Assembly (NCBI RefSeq): GCF_036023875.1
Contig: NZ_CP107931.1
Span: 4,464,001-4,528,000, forward strand
DNA length: 64,000 nucleotides
Direction: 5' to 3'
From: Mycobacterium sp. NBC_00419
GTDB lineage: Bacteria > Actinomycetota > Actinomycetes > Mycobacteriales > Mycobacteriaceae
This document shows, piece after piece, positions 27,516 to 38,309 of the stretch; the stretch's first letter is position 1; every line of letters begins with the position of its first letter. The translations under genes were made by a program, and so were the position numbers. Below the pieces are notes generated by a model, which saw only the letters and a program-made list of their open reading frames with translations, had not been told where the DNA came from and did not search any database.

Positions 27516-27521
27516 TAGCCT
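27516..27521 (+). promoter_or_regulatory. -10 element (TAGCCT) of a probable leaderless promoter
   Basis: TAGCCT is followed by exactly 6 nt and then the ATG of the short-chain dehydrogenase at 27528. No Shine-Dalgarno sequence is present. Confidence 0.55.
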
Positions 27522-27527
27522 CCTGCC

Positions 27528-28367
27528 ATGACTGGGGTCTCGATCATCACAGGCGGCGCGGGCGGCATGGGCCTGGCCACGGCAACCATCCTCGGGCGCG
27601 AAAACGAACTGGTGCTCTGCGACGTCCGCGGCGAGCGACTCGACGCGGCGGCGAGCACGCTGAGCGAACTCGGCATCACCGCAACGACCGTCAACTGCGA
27701 CGTCACCGACCGCCAGGCCGTTACCCGCCTTTTCGAGACGGCGGCGGCACTCGGGCCGCTCGCCTCGGTCGTCCACACCGCGGGTGTGAGCCCCAGCATG
27801 GGCGACGCCGACTACATCGTCGCGACGAATGCACTCGGCACAGTGCACGTCAACGAGGCCTTCTTCGCCTCGGCGCCGCAGGGCGCCGCCATCGTCAACG
27901 TCGCATCGATGGCGTCGCACATGCTGCCCGACGAGATCGTCCCCACCGGGCACTTCGACCTCGCGTTGACTGATGAGCAGCGGTTCCTCGACGAGATGCT
28001 GACGGCCTGCGACCTGGCGGGTGAGCAGATGCGCTCCGGGCTCGCCTACAGCCTGAGCAAGTACTTCGTGCGGTGGTACAGCACCTCGCAGGCAGAACGA
28101 TTCAACGGCCGCGGGCTGCGCATCGTGTCGGTGTCACCGGGGTCGGTCGATACCGAGATGGGCCTGCTGGAGGAGAAGGCCGGTGCCGGGGCGATGGTCG
28201 CCGACTTCGCGGTGCCCAGGTGGGGCAAAGCCGAGGAGATGGCTGAGCTGTTCGCGTTCTGCGTCAGCGACCGAGCCGGCTATCTCACCGGGACCGACAT
28301 CCTCAATGACGGCGGGGTGATCGCCTCGATGCGGGAACGCAACCGCAAGGCAGCCCAAACCTTTTAG
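27528..28367 (+). CDS. Short-chain dehydrogenase/reductase
   Basis: A 279-residue SDR enzyme with the cofactor motif TGGAGGMG (residues 8-15), NVASMASH as the Ser strand and the catalytic Tyr-Lys in YSLSKYFV. It oxidises or reduces a hydroxyl/keto group with NAD(P); the insertion before the Tyr suggests a bulky (steroid- or lipid-like) substrate, which is inference. Its TAG stop overlaps the convergent acyl-CoA dehydrogenase stop within TTAG. It appears leaderless and repressor-controlled. Confidence 0.83.
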   Translation: MTGVSIITGGAGGMGLATATILGRENELVLCDVRGERLDAAASTLSELGITATTVNCDVTDRQAVTRLFETAAALGPLASVVHTAGVSPSMGDADYIVATNALGTVHVNEAFFASAPQGAAIVNVASMASHMLPDEIVPTGHFDLALTDEQRFLDEMLTACDLAGEQMRSGLAYSLSKYFVRWYSTSQAERFNGRGLRIVSVSPGSVDTEMGLLEEKAGAGAMVADFAVPRWGKAEEMAELFAFCVSDRAGYLTGTDILNDGGVIASMRERNRKAAQTF

Positions 28368-29506
28368 GGCCGTGACAGTTTGGCGTACCGGGTGCGGTGG
28401 TAGTCGGTGGACCCGAACTCGTACTGCACCGCGGTCAGCCGTTTGAAATAGTGGCCGATCGCCAGCTCCTCGGTCATGCCCATGCCGCCGTGCAGTTGAA
28501 CCGCGTTCTGGCCGATGAACCGCGCCGCGCGCCCGACGGTGACTTTGGCCGCCGAGACTGCCTTGGCCCGCACGTGCGCTTCGGCAGCGAGGTTGAGCAC
28601 GGCCAGGTACACCGCGGACACCGCCTGCTCGAGTTCCATGTACATGTCCACCATGCGGTGTTGCAGTACCTGGAAGCTGCCGATCGGCTGGCCGAACTGC
28701 TGGCGCTGCTTGCTGTAGTCGACGGTGTCGGCGAGCACTTTGCGCATCGCGCCGACGGCCTCTGCACAGACCGCGGCCGCGCCTTCGTCGCGGGCCTGAG
28801 CCAGTGACGGCCACACGTCGTCGTCGAGCAATGCGTCCACCGGCAACCGGAGCCCGTCGAAATCGAGGTCGGCGGCCCGCCGGTCGTCGATGGTGCGGTA
28901 GCTGTGCAACGTCACCCCACGCGGCGGGGCGGCCGGATCAAATTCGATCAGGAACAGTGAAATCCCTTGTGAATCTTCGGATTCACCCGAGGTTCGTGCG
29001 GTGATCAGAAGGTGCGTCGCGATCGGCGCGCCGACAACGACCGCCTTGCTGCCGGTGATCACCCAGTCGGCGCCGTCCCGGACGGCCGTGGTGGACACGC
29101 TGGACCAACGGTCGCCGGAGTCCGGCTCCGCGGCCGCCACCGCGATGATCGCGCTGCCCTCCGCGATGCGCTCGAGCACCGCGGCGGCGGCGGGTCCGTC
29201 GGCGCGCTGCAGCAGCCCGGCCGCCACGATGGCGGTCTCGACGAACGGCTCGATCACCAGCGCACGGCCCAATTCCTCTGCGATGACCATGATTTCGGTG
29301 GGCCCGCCGCCGATGCCGCCCGCCGACTCGGGCAGCGTGGCACCCAGAATGCCGAGTTCCTCGGCGAAGCCGCGCCAGATGTCGGGCTGCCAGCCCAGGC
29401 CCACCTTGGCGGCGGTGCGGCTCTTCTCCAGCTCGTAGCGGGTGGCCAGGAACTTCCCGAGGCCGTCGCGCAGCAGCTCTTGCTCTTTGCTCAGATTGAA
29501 GTCCAT
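28364..29506 (-). CDS. Acyl-CoA dehydrogenase, FadE pair subunit 2
   Basis: A 380-residue acyl-CoA dehydrogenase-fold protein with C-terminal QLHGGMGMTEELAIGHYFKR. It immediately follows another acyl-CoA dehydrogenase gene with no gap (29506/29507). Such adjacent pairs in mycobacteria commonly form alpha2beta2 heterotetramers acting on steroid-derived CoA thioesters, with one subunit carrying the catalytic base. Heteromer formation and substrate are inferred. It is the last gene of the pair on this strand. Confidence 0.87.
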   Translation of the reverse strand: MDFNLSKEQELLRDGLGKFLATRYELEKSRTAAKVGLGWQPDIWRGFAEELGILGATLPESAGGIGGGPTEIMVIAEELGRALVIEPFVETAIVAAGLLQRADGPAAAAVLERIAEGSAIIAVAAAEPDSGDRWSSVSTTAVRDGADWVITGSKAVVVGAPIATHLLITARTSGESEDSQGISLFLIEFDPAAPPRGVTLHSYRTIDDRRAADLDFDGLRLPVDALLDDDVWPSLAQARDEGAAAVCAEAVGAMRKVLADTVDYSKQRQQFGQPIGSFQVLQHRMVDMYMELEQAVSAVYLAVLNLAAEAHVRAKAVSAAKVTVGRAARFIGQNAVQLHGGMGMTEELAIGHYFKRLTAVQYEFGSTDYHRTRYAKLSRP

Positions 29507-30739
29507 CTACAGCCCCAAGGTCGCTTTGGCCAGGATGTTGCGTTGAATCTCGTTGGAGCCGGCGTAAATAGAGCCGGCCCGGTCGTTGAAGTAGCGCAGC
29601 GCCGCGACGGCCTGCCACGGCTGGCCGCTGATGTACCCATCGCGGGGTGGGTCGAAATCTTCGATCGGCCCGCCGGGGCGGGTGGCGTGCGGTTGATACA
29701 CCCGCCCACGCGGCCCGGCGGCCTCGAGTGCCAGTTCGGTGATCGCCTGGGACAGTTCGGTGGACAGAACCTTGAGCATCGACGATGCCGCGCCGGGGTT
29801 CTTGCCTTCGGCAACCGTTGCCAGGACGCGGTATTCGAGGACCTCGAGAACCTCGGTGCGGATCCTGATGTCGGCGAGTTTCGCGGCGAAGGCGGCGTCG
29901 TCGATCAGCGGCCCACCGGCCGGGCCGGTCTGCGTCTGTGCTTCGGCGGCGACCGACTCGGCCATCACCTGCAGGGCCGGTGCGGTGGCGCCACCGCCTC
30001 GTTCGAACTCCAGCAGGTACTTGGCCACCGTCCAGCCGTCGTCGATCTGGCCGAGCACATTGGACTTGGGCACCCGGACCGCGTCGAAGAAGATCTGGTT
30101 CTGGATCTTCTCTCCGGACGTCATCACCAGCGGCCGGATCTCGATGCCCGGAGTATTCATGTCGATGAGCACGAAGGTGATGCCCTGCTGCTTCTTGGCC
30201 GACCGCGATGTGCGCACCAAGGTGAAAATCCAGTTCGCCTCTCCGGCGTGCGTGGTCCAGATCTTGCTGCCGGTGCAGACCAGATCCTGGCCGTCGTCGA
30301 CGGCCGCCATCGACAGCGCGGCGAGATCAGAGCCGGCTTCGGGCTCGGAGTAGCCCTGGCAGAAGAACACCTCGCCGGTCAGAATTCGCGGCAGGAAGTA
30401 GTCCTTCTGCTCGGGTGTGCCGAACGCGATGATGGCGTGCGCCACCATCCTGATGCCCATGGGGGACAACGATGGAGCGCCGGCCAGGGTCGATTCGCGG
30501 CTGAAGATGTAGTGCTGGGTCAGCGACCAGTCGCAGCCGCCATACTCGACCGGCCATGCCGGTGCCGCCCAGCCGCGTTCATGCAGGATCGCCTGCCAGG
30601 CCATGCTCGCCTCGTGGTCGGCGTAGACGCTGGTCATCAGCCGGCCGGCGTGGCGCAGATCGGGCGTGAGTTTCTCGTCGAGGAACGCGCGCACATCGTC
30701 GCGGAACCGCAGATCCTCAGCTGACCAGGACAGATCCAT
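29507..30739 (-). CDS. Acyl-CoA dehydrogenase, FadE pair subunit 1
   Basis: A 410-residue acyl-CoA dehydrogenase with FAD-binding motifs CQGYSEPEAGSDLA and KIWTTHAGEANWIF and the C-terminal SIYAGSNEIQRNILAK typical of the family. It oxidises an acyl-CoA thioester at alpha-beta carbons with electron transfer flavoprotein as acceptor. It is the first gene of a two-gene unit with the abutting fadE at 28364. Length and motifs match the longer partner of mycobacterial FadE heteromers. An inverted repeat upstream (30762-30789) may be regulatory. Confidence 0.88.
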   Translation of the reverse strand: MDLSWSAEDLRFRDDVRAFLDEKLTPDLRHAGRLMTSVYADHEASMAWQAILHERGWAAPAWPVEYGGCDWSLTQHYIFSRESTLAGAPSLSPMGIRMVAHAIIAFGTPEQKDYFLPRILTGEVFFCQGYSEPEAGSDLAALSMAAVDDGQDLVCTGSKIWTTHAGEANWIFTLVRTSRSAKKQQGITFVLIDMNTPGIEIRPLVMTSGEKIQNQIFFDAVRVPKSNVLGQIDDGWTVAKYLLEFERGGGATAPALQVMAESVAAEAQTQTGPAGGPLIDDAAFAAKLADIRIRTEVLEVLEYRVLATVAEGKNPGAASSMLKVLSTELSQAITELALEAAGPRGRVYQPHATRPGGPIEDFDPPRDGYISGQPWQAVAALRYFNDRAGSIYAGSNEIQRNILAKATLGL

Positions 30740-30761
30740 CCACGACCCCTTATCTGCGCAC

Positions 30762-30789
30762 CACGGTTATCAAACGAAGGTAAACCGTG
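30762..30789. promoter_or_regulatory. Inverted repeat upstream of the fadE pair
   Basis: CACGGTT and AACCGTG, 7 bp each and separated by 14 nt, lie 23 nt upstream of the first fadE start. It could be a repressor site. It does not match KstR or KstR2 boxes as I know them. Confidence 0.35.
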
Positions 30790-30877
30790 TCCGATATTTC
30801 CGCCCAACCGGGTTTGGGCGGGCGCCGCACTGGGAATTAAAGACAGCGGCCGTGGGGTGCGGACACAACGTGACACA

Positions 30878-30914
30878 GAGAGGCCCGGTCCCTGAACAAG
30901 GGATCGGGCCTCTC
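30878..30914 (-). terminator. Strong stem-loop terminator after the antigen-85-like gene
   Basis: Two 15-base arms (30878-30892 and 30900-30914, beginning GAGAGGCCCG and ending CGGGCCTCTC) pair with a single mismatch (a G-T pair in RNA of one strand) around a 7-nt loop. It lies 84 nt past the stop of the antigen-85-like gene and before the fadE promoter region, so it likely insulates the two units. No U-tract follows. Confidence 0.65.
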
Positions 30915-30997
30915 GTCATGCTCCGGCCGGGCCGAGTGGCCAGTTGCGGCACGCCGATCGGCGAAATGCGTGCACTAGGTGGCCACTCGGCGCGACG

Positions 30998-31981
<984 letters not shown>

Positions 31982-32083
31982 CTACGGTCGTCATCCCCGA
32001 CCTACCCGGCCTATCGAAAGCAGTTAGCCATCAGTTACGCCCGCGAAACTTTCCTGGACGCTCTGGTCGCAGACGTCACAGAG

Positions 32084-32668
32084 ATGCTCGCCGCCGCACC
32101 CGGGCGGGTGGTCATCGGCATCACCGGGCCGCCGGGGGCGGGCAAGTCGACGGTGGCGCAGGCCCTGGTGGCCAATTTCCCCGGGGCGTCGTATCTGCCG
32201 ATGGACGGGTTTCACCTCTCCAACGCGGTTCTGGACCGGCTGGGTCGTCGTGATCGCAAAGGTGCACCCGACACGTTCGACGCCGCGGGCTATGCCGCAC
32301 TGTTGCGACGGGTGCGCTCGGAGTACGCGGCCGGCGAGGTATATGCGCCTGCGTTCAGCCGCGAGATCGACGAGCCGGTGGCGGCCGGTCACGTCGTGGC
32401 CCGCGATTCACCGCTGGTGGTCACCGAAGGCAATTACCTGGCGCTGCCCGACGGGGACTGGGCTGCGGTCCGCGGCGTGCTCGACCGGGTGTACTACCTG
32501 GACTGCCCGGCGCCTGTTCGGCGCCGACGGTTGGTGGCCCGCCATATCGCCGGTGGCCGCACACCGCAGGCCGCCGCGGCGTGGGCCGACGAGGTCGACG
32601 AAGCCAACGCCCGGCTGATCGCGACGACGCAGCCGTTGTGTGACGCGGTGTTGGACGCCGGCGGCTGA
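32084..32668 (+). CDS. P-loop nucleoside/pantothenate-type kinase
   Basis: A uridine-kinase/pantothenate-kinase-like phosphotransferase with Walker A GPPGAGKST, the MDGFHLSN segment typical of PanK/YfdK-type kinases and a TEGNYLAL Walker-B-like strand. The start is uncertain. The first in-frame ATG is 32084, just before the P-loop strand, but about 18 codons upstream (to 32030) translate as a plausible helix with no ATG, GTG or TTG, so initiation may be non-canonical. The substrate is unknown: small sugar, nucleoside or pantothenate. Confidence 0.75.
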   Translation: MLAAAPGRVVIGITGPPGAGKSTVAQALVANFPGASYLPMDGFHLSNAVLDRLGRRDRKGAPDTFDAAGYAALLRRVRSEYAAGEVYAPAFSREIDEPVAAGHVVARDSPLVVTEGNYLALPDGDWAAVRGVLDRVYYLDCPAPVRRRRLVARHIAGGRTPQAAAAWADEVDEANARLIATTQPLCDAVLDAGG

Positions 32669-32923
32669 CTGCGGCCACAGTCCGGGCGATCTGACTGTTC
32701 CGGGCTACTGGGTCGTGGCCTGAGCGTTAGATGGACGCGGGGGGTCACGTAAGAGGCGGCGACGAGGAATCGCGCCAGCGGTGGCTGGAGTGGGCCCGGC
32801 GGCCCACGTCTTGCCGGTGCAGGAACACCGGCGCTGGTGGCGGCAGCCTCCGAATCGACGGTCGCAGCCGGATTCTCATCAATCCGCGATACGGCCGAGG
32901 CCGCAATAGTCAGGAACCACACC

Positions 32924-33877
32924 ATGATTCAGTCCACAGTGCCGAACGGTTGCAGTCGTCGTAAGCTCGTCGGCTTGGTAGGCGGCACGCTCACGTCCGC
33001 CGCCCTCGCCGCGGCGATGGTATCGCCGGCCACCGCCAATGCAACGTGTGCCTCCTTCTTCGGCCTCGGCAATTCCGCCGAGTGCACCAGCAGCATCACG
33101 AGCATCGCGATTGCAGTGGGGCCCGGCGCAACTGCCAGTGCCACAGGACTTTTCACCATCGCGCTGGCCAACGGACTCGGTAACACCGCCGGGCAGACCA
33201 CGATTGCGACCGCCGACGGATCGGTGAACCTGGCCTACGGCGGCGGATCCAACTCCGTGGCCGTGACGCACAGTAACTTCTCCACCGCCATCGTCCAGGG
33301 CAAGCGGGTCGCTGCGGTTGTCGGCAGCGTCTCGGGCACCGACTTCTTCAATACCGCCGTGAGCCTGGGCAGCCAGGGACTCGACATTCCACCCAATACC
33401 GGCACCTACACGCTGCTGGTGGCGGGCAATGTCAACCTGGCACTCGACCTCGGCGGTGGACAAGGTGACACCGGAGGGTTCATCGAGGTCTACGGCACGC
33501 TGAACAACGCGTTCAATGTCGGAGGGCGGGGCAACTTCCTCGGCGCGGGCACCTTCGCGATCCCAGCCGGCCCCGCGAAACCCTCGGTGCTCAGTACGGT
33601 GTTCAATCTCGGCGGCTCCAGAACCATCGTGACATCGATTCCCGGTCCGCTCTCGATTGCCGGCTCGATCGGCCAGAACGGGGCCACGATCAAACAGACC
33701 GGCCCGGGAATCAACATCAACAACACCCTCGTGCTCTCGGCCGCGGCATCCGGCTCGTCTAAGAGGGCAACGTCAGCGGCAGCGACGACGTCGGCGTCGA
33801 GCCACCAGCGCCCGGCGGCGTCGAACCGTCAGAAGTCATCGGCCTCGGCGAGTAGCGGCGGCAGCGGGCGGGGCTGA
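32924..33877 (+). CDS. Secreted Gly/Ala/Asn-rich repeat-like protein
   Basis: A 317-residue exported protein with a signal containing twin arginines (SRRKLVGLVGG), so Tat export is possible; cleavage is expected near ATANAT. The mature part is rich in Gly, Ala, Asn and Thr with repeated N-G-N patterns (ANGLGNTAG, GSVNLAYGGGSN, AGNVNLALDLGG), suggesting a beta-solenoid-like surface protein. The last 50 residues are a Ser/Ala/Arg low-complexity tail. It is mycobacterial in style but lacks PE/PPE motifs. Function unknown. Confidence 0.75.
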   Translation: MIQSTVPNGCSRRKLVGLVGGTLTSAALAAAMVSPATANATCASFFGLGNSAECTSSITSIAIAVGPGATASATGLFTIALANGLGNTAGQTTIATADGSVNLAYGGGSNSVAVTHSNFSTAIVQGKRVAAVVGSVSGTDFFNTAVSLGSQGLDIPPNTGTYTLLVAGNVNLALDLGGGQGDTGGFIEVYGTLNNAFNVGGRGNFLGAGTFAIPAGPAKPSVLSTVFNLGGSRTIVTSIPGPLSIAGSIGQNGATIKQTGPGININNTLVLSAAASGSSKRATSAAATTSASSHQRPAASNRQKSSASASSGGSGRG

Positions 33878-33881
33878 GCCG

Positions 33882-35270
33882 TCAGCCGGGGTGGACGCTG
33901 TCGCCGAGGTGATCGCCGATCGATTCCGAATCCAGCGAGTCGTCTTTGGTTTCGCGCATCACCAGTAGCGCGATGAAGGTCAGGGCCGCGGCCGCCATCA
34001 GGTAGACGCCGACCCATCCGACGCCGTAGCTGGTGGCCAGCCAGGTCGCGATGAACGGTGCGACCGCAGCGCCCAGGATGCTGGCCACGTTGTAGGCGAT
34101 CCCCGAACCGGTGTAGCGCACGTTGGTCGGGAACAGCTCCGGCAGAACGGCACTCATCGGTCCGAAGGTCAGCCCCATGAGGGCCATGCCGATCACCAGG
34201 AACTGCAGCATCGCCCCGTCGGAGGCCCGCTCGGGCGCCAGCAGGAATCCGAACGCCGCCCCGTAGACCATGATCGCCGCGGTGATCACCAGCAGGGTGC
34301 GCCGCCGTCCGAAGATATCGGCGAGCCGGCCAGCAACGGGAATCAGCGCGGCGAAGAACAGCACCGAAATCAACTGCAGGCGTAGGAATTCGACGTATCC
34401 GAACCCGAGGCCGGTGCCGTCGGGCGGCCGCTTGCCGGTGCCGTAACTCAGCGCCCAGGTGGTCACGATATAGAACAAGGTGTAGGTCGCCAGCATCACG
34501 AACGTGCCCACGATCAGCTGCCGCCAACTGGTGCGGAACAGTTCCGTCAGCGGCGTCTTGACCCGTTCACCGCGCTCGAGTGCTCGCCGGAACACCGGCG
34601 TCTCGGTCAACCGCAGCCGCACGTACAGCCCGACTGCGACCATCACGGCGCTGAGCAAGAACGGGACGCGCCACCCCCACGTCATGAACGCGCCCTGCGG
34701 ATCGGGTTTGGCGCTGCCGTTGCCCAGCCAGGTGATGAGAGCCAGGAACAGGCCATTGGCCAGCAGGAAGCCGAACGGCGCACCCAGCTGCGGCCACATC
34801 GCCGCCCAGCCCCGGCGGCCCGGTTTGGCGGTCTCGGTGGCAAGCAGGGCGGCGCCGCTCCACTCACCTCCCAGCGCCAGGCCTTGGCAGAACCGCATCA
34901 CTGCCAGCAGTGCAGGAGCGACCAGACCCACCTGGGGGTAGGTGGGCAGCAGCCCGATGATGAAGGTGGCGATACCCATGGTCAGCAGAGACCCGACCAG
35001 GGTTGCCTTTCGCCCGACCCGATCGCCGAAGTGGCCGAACAGGATTGAGCCCAACGGACGCGCCACGAACGCCAAGCCGAAGGTGGCCAGCGACGCGAGC
35101 AACGCGGTGGTCGGGTTGCCCTTCGGGAAGAACAGTTGGGGGAACACCAGGACCGCCGCGGTGGCGTAGGCGTAGAAGTCGTAGAACTCGATGGTGGTGC
35201 CCACCATCGAGGCGACCACGATGCGGCTACGGGGGACGCCGTCGACCAGGTCGGCTTCGGTGCTGCTCAT
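33882..35270 (-). CDS. MFS transporter, metabolite:H+ symporter (MHS/ShiA/ProP-like)
   Basis: A 462-residue twelve-helix transporter. Helix 1 has the MHS hallmark GTTIEFYDFYAYATAA; the helix 2-3 loop has GHFGDRVGRK, and a long inter-half loop is present. Substrates in this family include betaine, proline, citrate, alpha-ketoglutarate and shikimate. The start at 35270 is chosen because MHS proteins begin shortly before helix 1; ATG at 35303 is an alternative. It lies 4 nt from the convergent secreted-protein stop. Confidence 0.85.
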   Translation of the reverse strand: MSSTEADLVDGVPRSRIVVASMVGTTIEFYDFYAYATAAVLVFPQLFFPKGNPTTALLASLATFGLAFVARPLGSILFGHFGDRVGRKATLVGSLLTMGIATFIIGLLPTYPQVGLVAPALLAVMRFCQGLALGGEWSGAALLATETAKPGRRGWAAMWPQLGAPFGFLLANGLFLALITWLGNGSAKPDPQGAFMTWGWRVPFLLSAVMVAVGLYVRLRLTETPVFRRALERGERVKTPLTELFRTSWRQLIVGTFVMLATYTLFYIVTTWALSYGTGKRPPDGTGLGFGYVEFLRLQLISVLFFAALIPVAGRLADIFGRRRTLLVITAAIMVYGAAFGFLLAPERASDGAMLQFLVIGMALMGLTFGPMSAVLPELFPTNVRYTGSGIAYNVASILGAAVAPFIATWLATSYGVGWVGVYLMAAAALTFIALLVMRETKDDSLDSESIGDHLGDSVHPG

Positions 35271-35401
35271 CGACTCGCTTTCTGCTTGGGAGGTGGAAAT
35301 CATCGCATCCGCGTCACAACCACACCCGAAAACCACCGATCGGGGGATGCCGTCGCCCGCGCGCCGATGCACGATTCGCCTGACACCGAAGGAGGTGGGC
35401 G

Positions 35402-36672
35402 ATGCCGCCGTGGCGTTTGCGCGACTATCACGACGAGGACCTCGATCAAGCCATCCAGGTCTGGGACCAGAGCCGGAGCCTCGTTTCGGGTGAGCCGGTG
35501 TTCACCGTGGCCGAGGTGATGGCGGCCGCCCGCAGCGGTCAGCCCGCCGTGGTCGCCGAGGTCGGCGACGAGGTGGTCGGCATGGCCGTGGCCCAGACCC
35601 AGGGTGAGCGGGCCTGGATCCTGTTGGTCGCACTGGGTTCCCGCTGGCGGCACCGTGGGATCGGCAGCGCGCTGCTCGGTGACCTCGAGCGACGGCTGCG
35701 TTCGCAGGGTGTGCGGCGGATCTGCGCGGTGATGCCCGAGGGTGCCACCGGTGCGGCGGCCCTGGAGAACTCCGGTTACGTGCGGCGCGACGGGTTGGTC
35801 TATTTCGAGATGGTCGAGCACCTGGGCCTGGATCAGGCCAACCTGCTCGACGAACTGGGCGGCCAATTCCTGCCGCCCGGCCTGCTCGGGGAGATGGCCG
35901 GTATGGAGCAGGAGAAGCAGATCATCGAGCGCCGCATCGTCGACCCGCTCGCCCATCCCGAGGTCGCCGAACGCTACGGCGTGCAGCCGCCGAAGGCGGT
36001 GATCCTGTTCGGGCCGCCCGGAACTGGCAAGACCAGCTTCGCCAAGGCGATCTCGTCGCGGCTGGGCTGGCCGTTCGTCGAACTGTTCCCGTCGCGGCTG
36101 GCCACCGGCACCGGCGGGCTGGCGGCCTCCCTGCGGGAGGCCTTCGCCGAGTTGGCCGAACTCGACGAACTGGTGCTGTTCATCGACGAGGTCGAGGAGA
36201 TCGCGACCGCACGCTCGGGGGCCTCGACGGCCGAACTCGGGGTGACCAACGAGCTACTCAAACTCATTCCGGCCTTCCGCCAGAAGGACAGCCGGCTGCT
36301 GGTGTGCGCCACCAATGCCGTGCACTCGCTGGACTCGGCGTTCCTGCGGCCGGGGCGCTTCGACTACGTCATCCCGGTCGGCCCGCCGGACCAGCCGGCC
36401 CGCCGGGCGGTGTGGCAGCGCTACCTGGGCAAGGCCTGCGCCGAGGTCGACGTCGACCAACTGGTCGCGGCCTCGGAGTTCTTCACCCCGGCCGACATCG
36501 AATTCGCCGCCCGCAAGGGATCGCAGGCCGCGTTCGAACGCGAGATGCGGCATGGCCGTGGCGAGCCCGCGGGTACGCCGGACTACCTCGACGCGATCGG
36601 GGAGATCCGCCCGACGCTCACCGCGGAGATGCTGGCCGAATTCGAGCGCGGTAAAGCCGAATTCGCGCGGGT

Positions 36673-36676
<4 letters not shown>
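35402..36676 (+). CDS. GNAT acetyltransferase-AAA+ ATPase fusion
   Basis: A 424-residue two-domain protein. Residues about 1-140 form a GNAT domain with the acetyl-CoA motif RHRGIG (83-88). Residues about 165-400 form an AAA+ module with Walker A GPPGTGKT (204-211), Walker B LVLFIDE (257-263) and arginine-finger region RPGRFD (316-321), closest in style to FtsH/Cdc48-type ATPases but without protease. A strong AAGGAGG precedes the ATG. The target of acetylation or remodelling is unknown. Its stop overlaps the convergent DNA-ligase stop. Confidence 0.85.
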
Positions 36677-38211
<1,535 letters not shown>

Positions 38212-38309
38212 GCATCCAGGGTGGCATGGCCGACCGACATCACCGAGATTGAACGGACGCCGACAAACTGCGAGTGCGCATCTGCGTCACATCAGTCTCG
38301 GCGGAGGGA

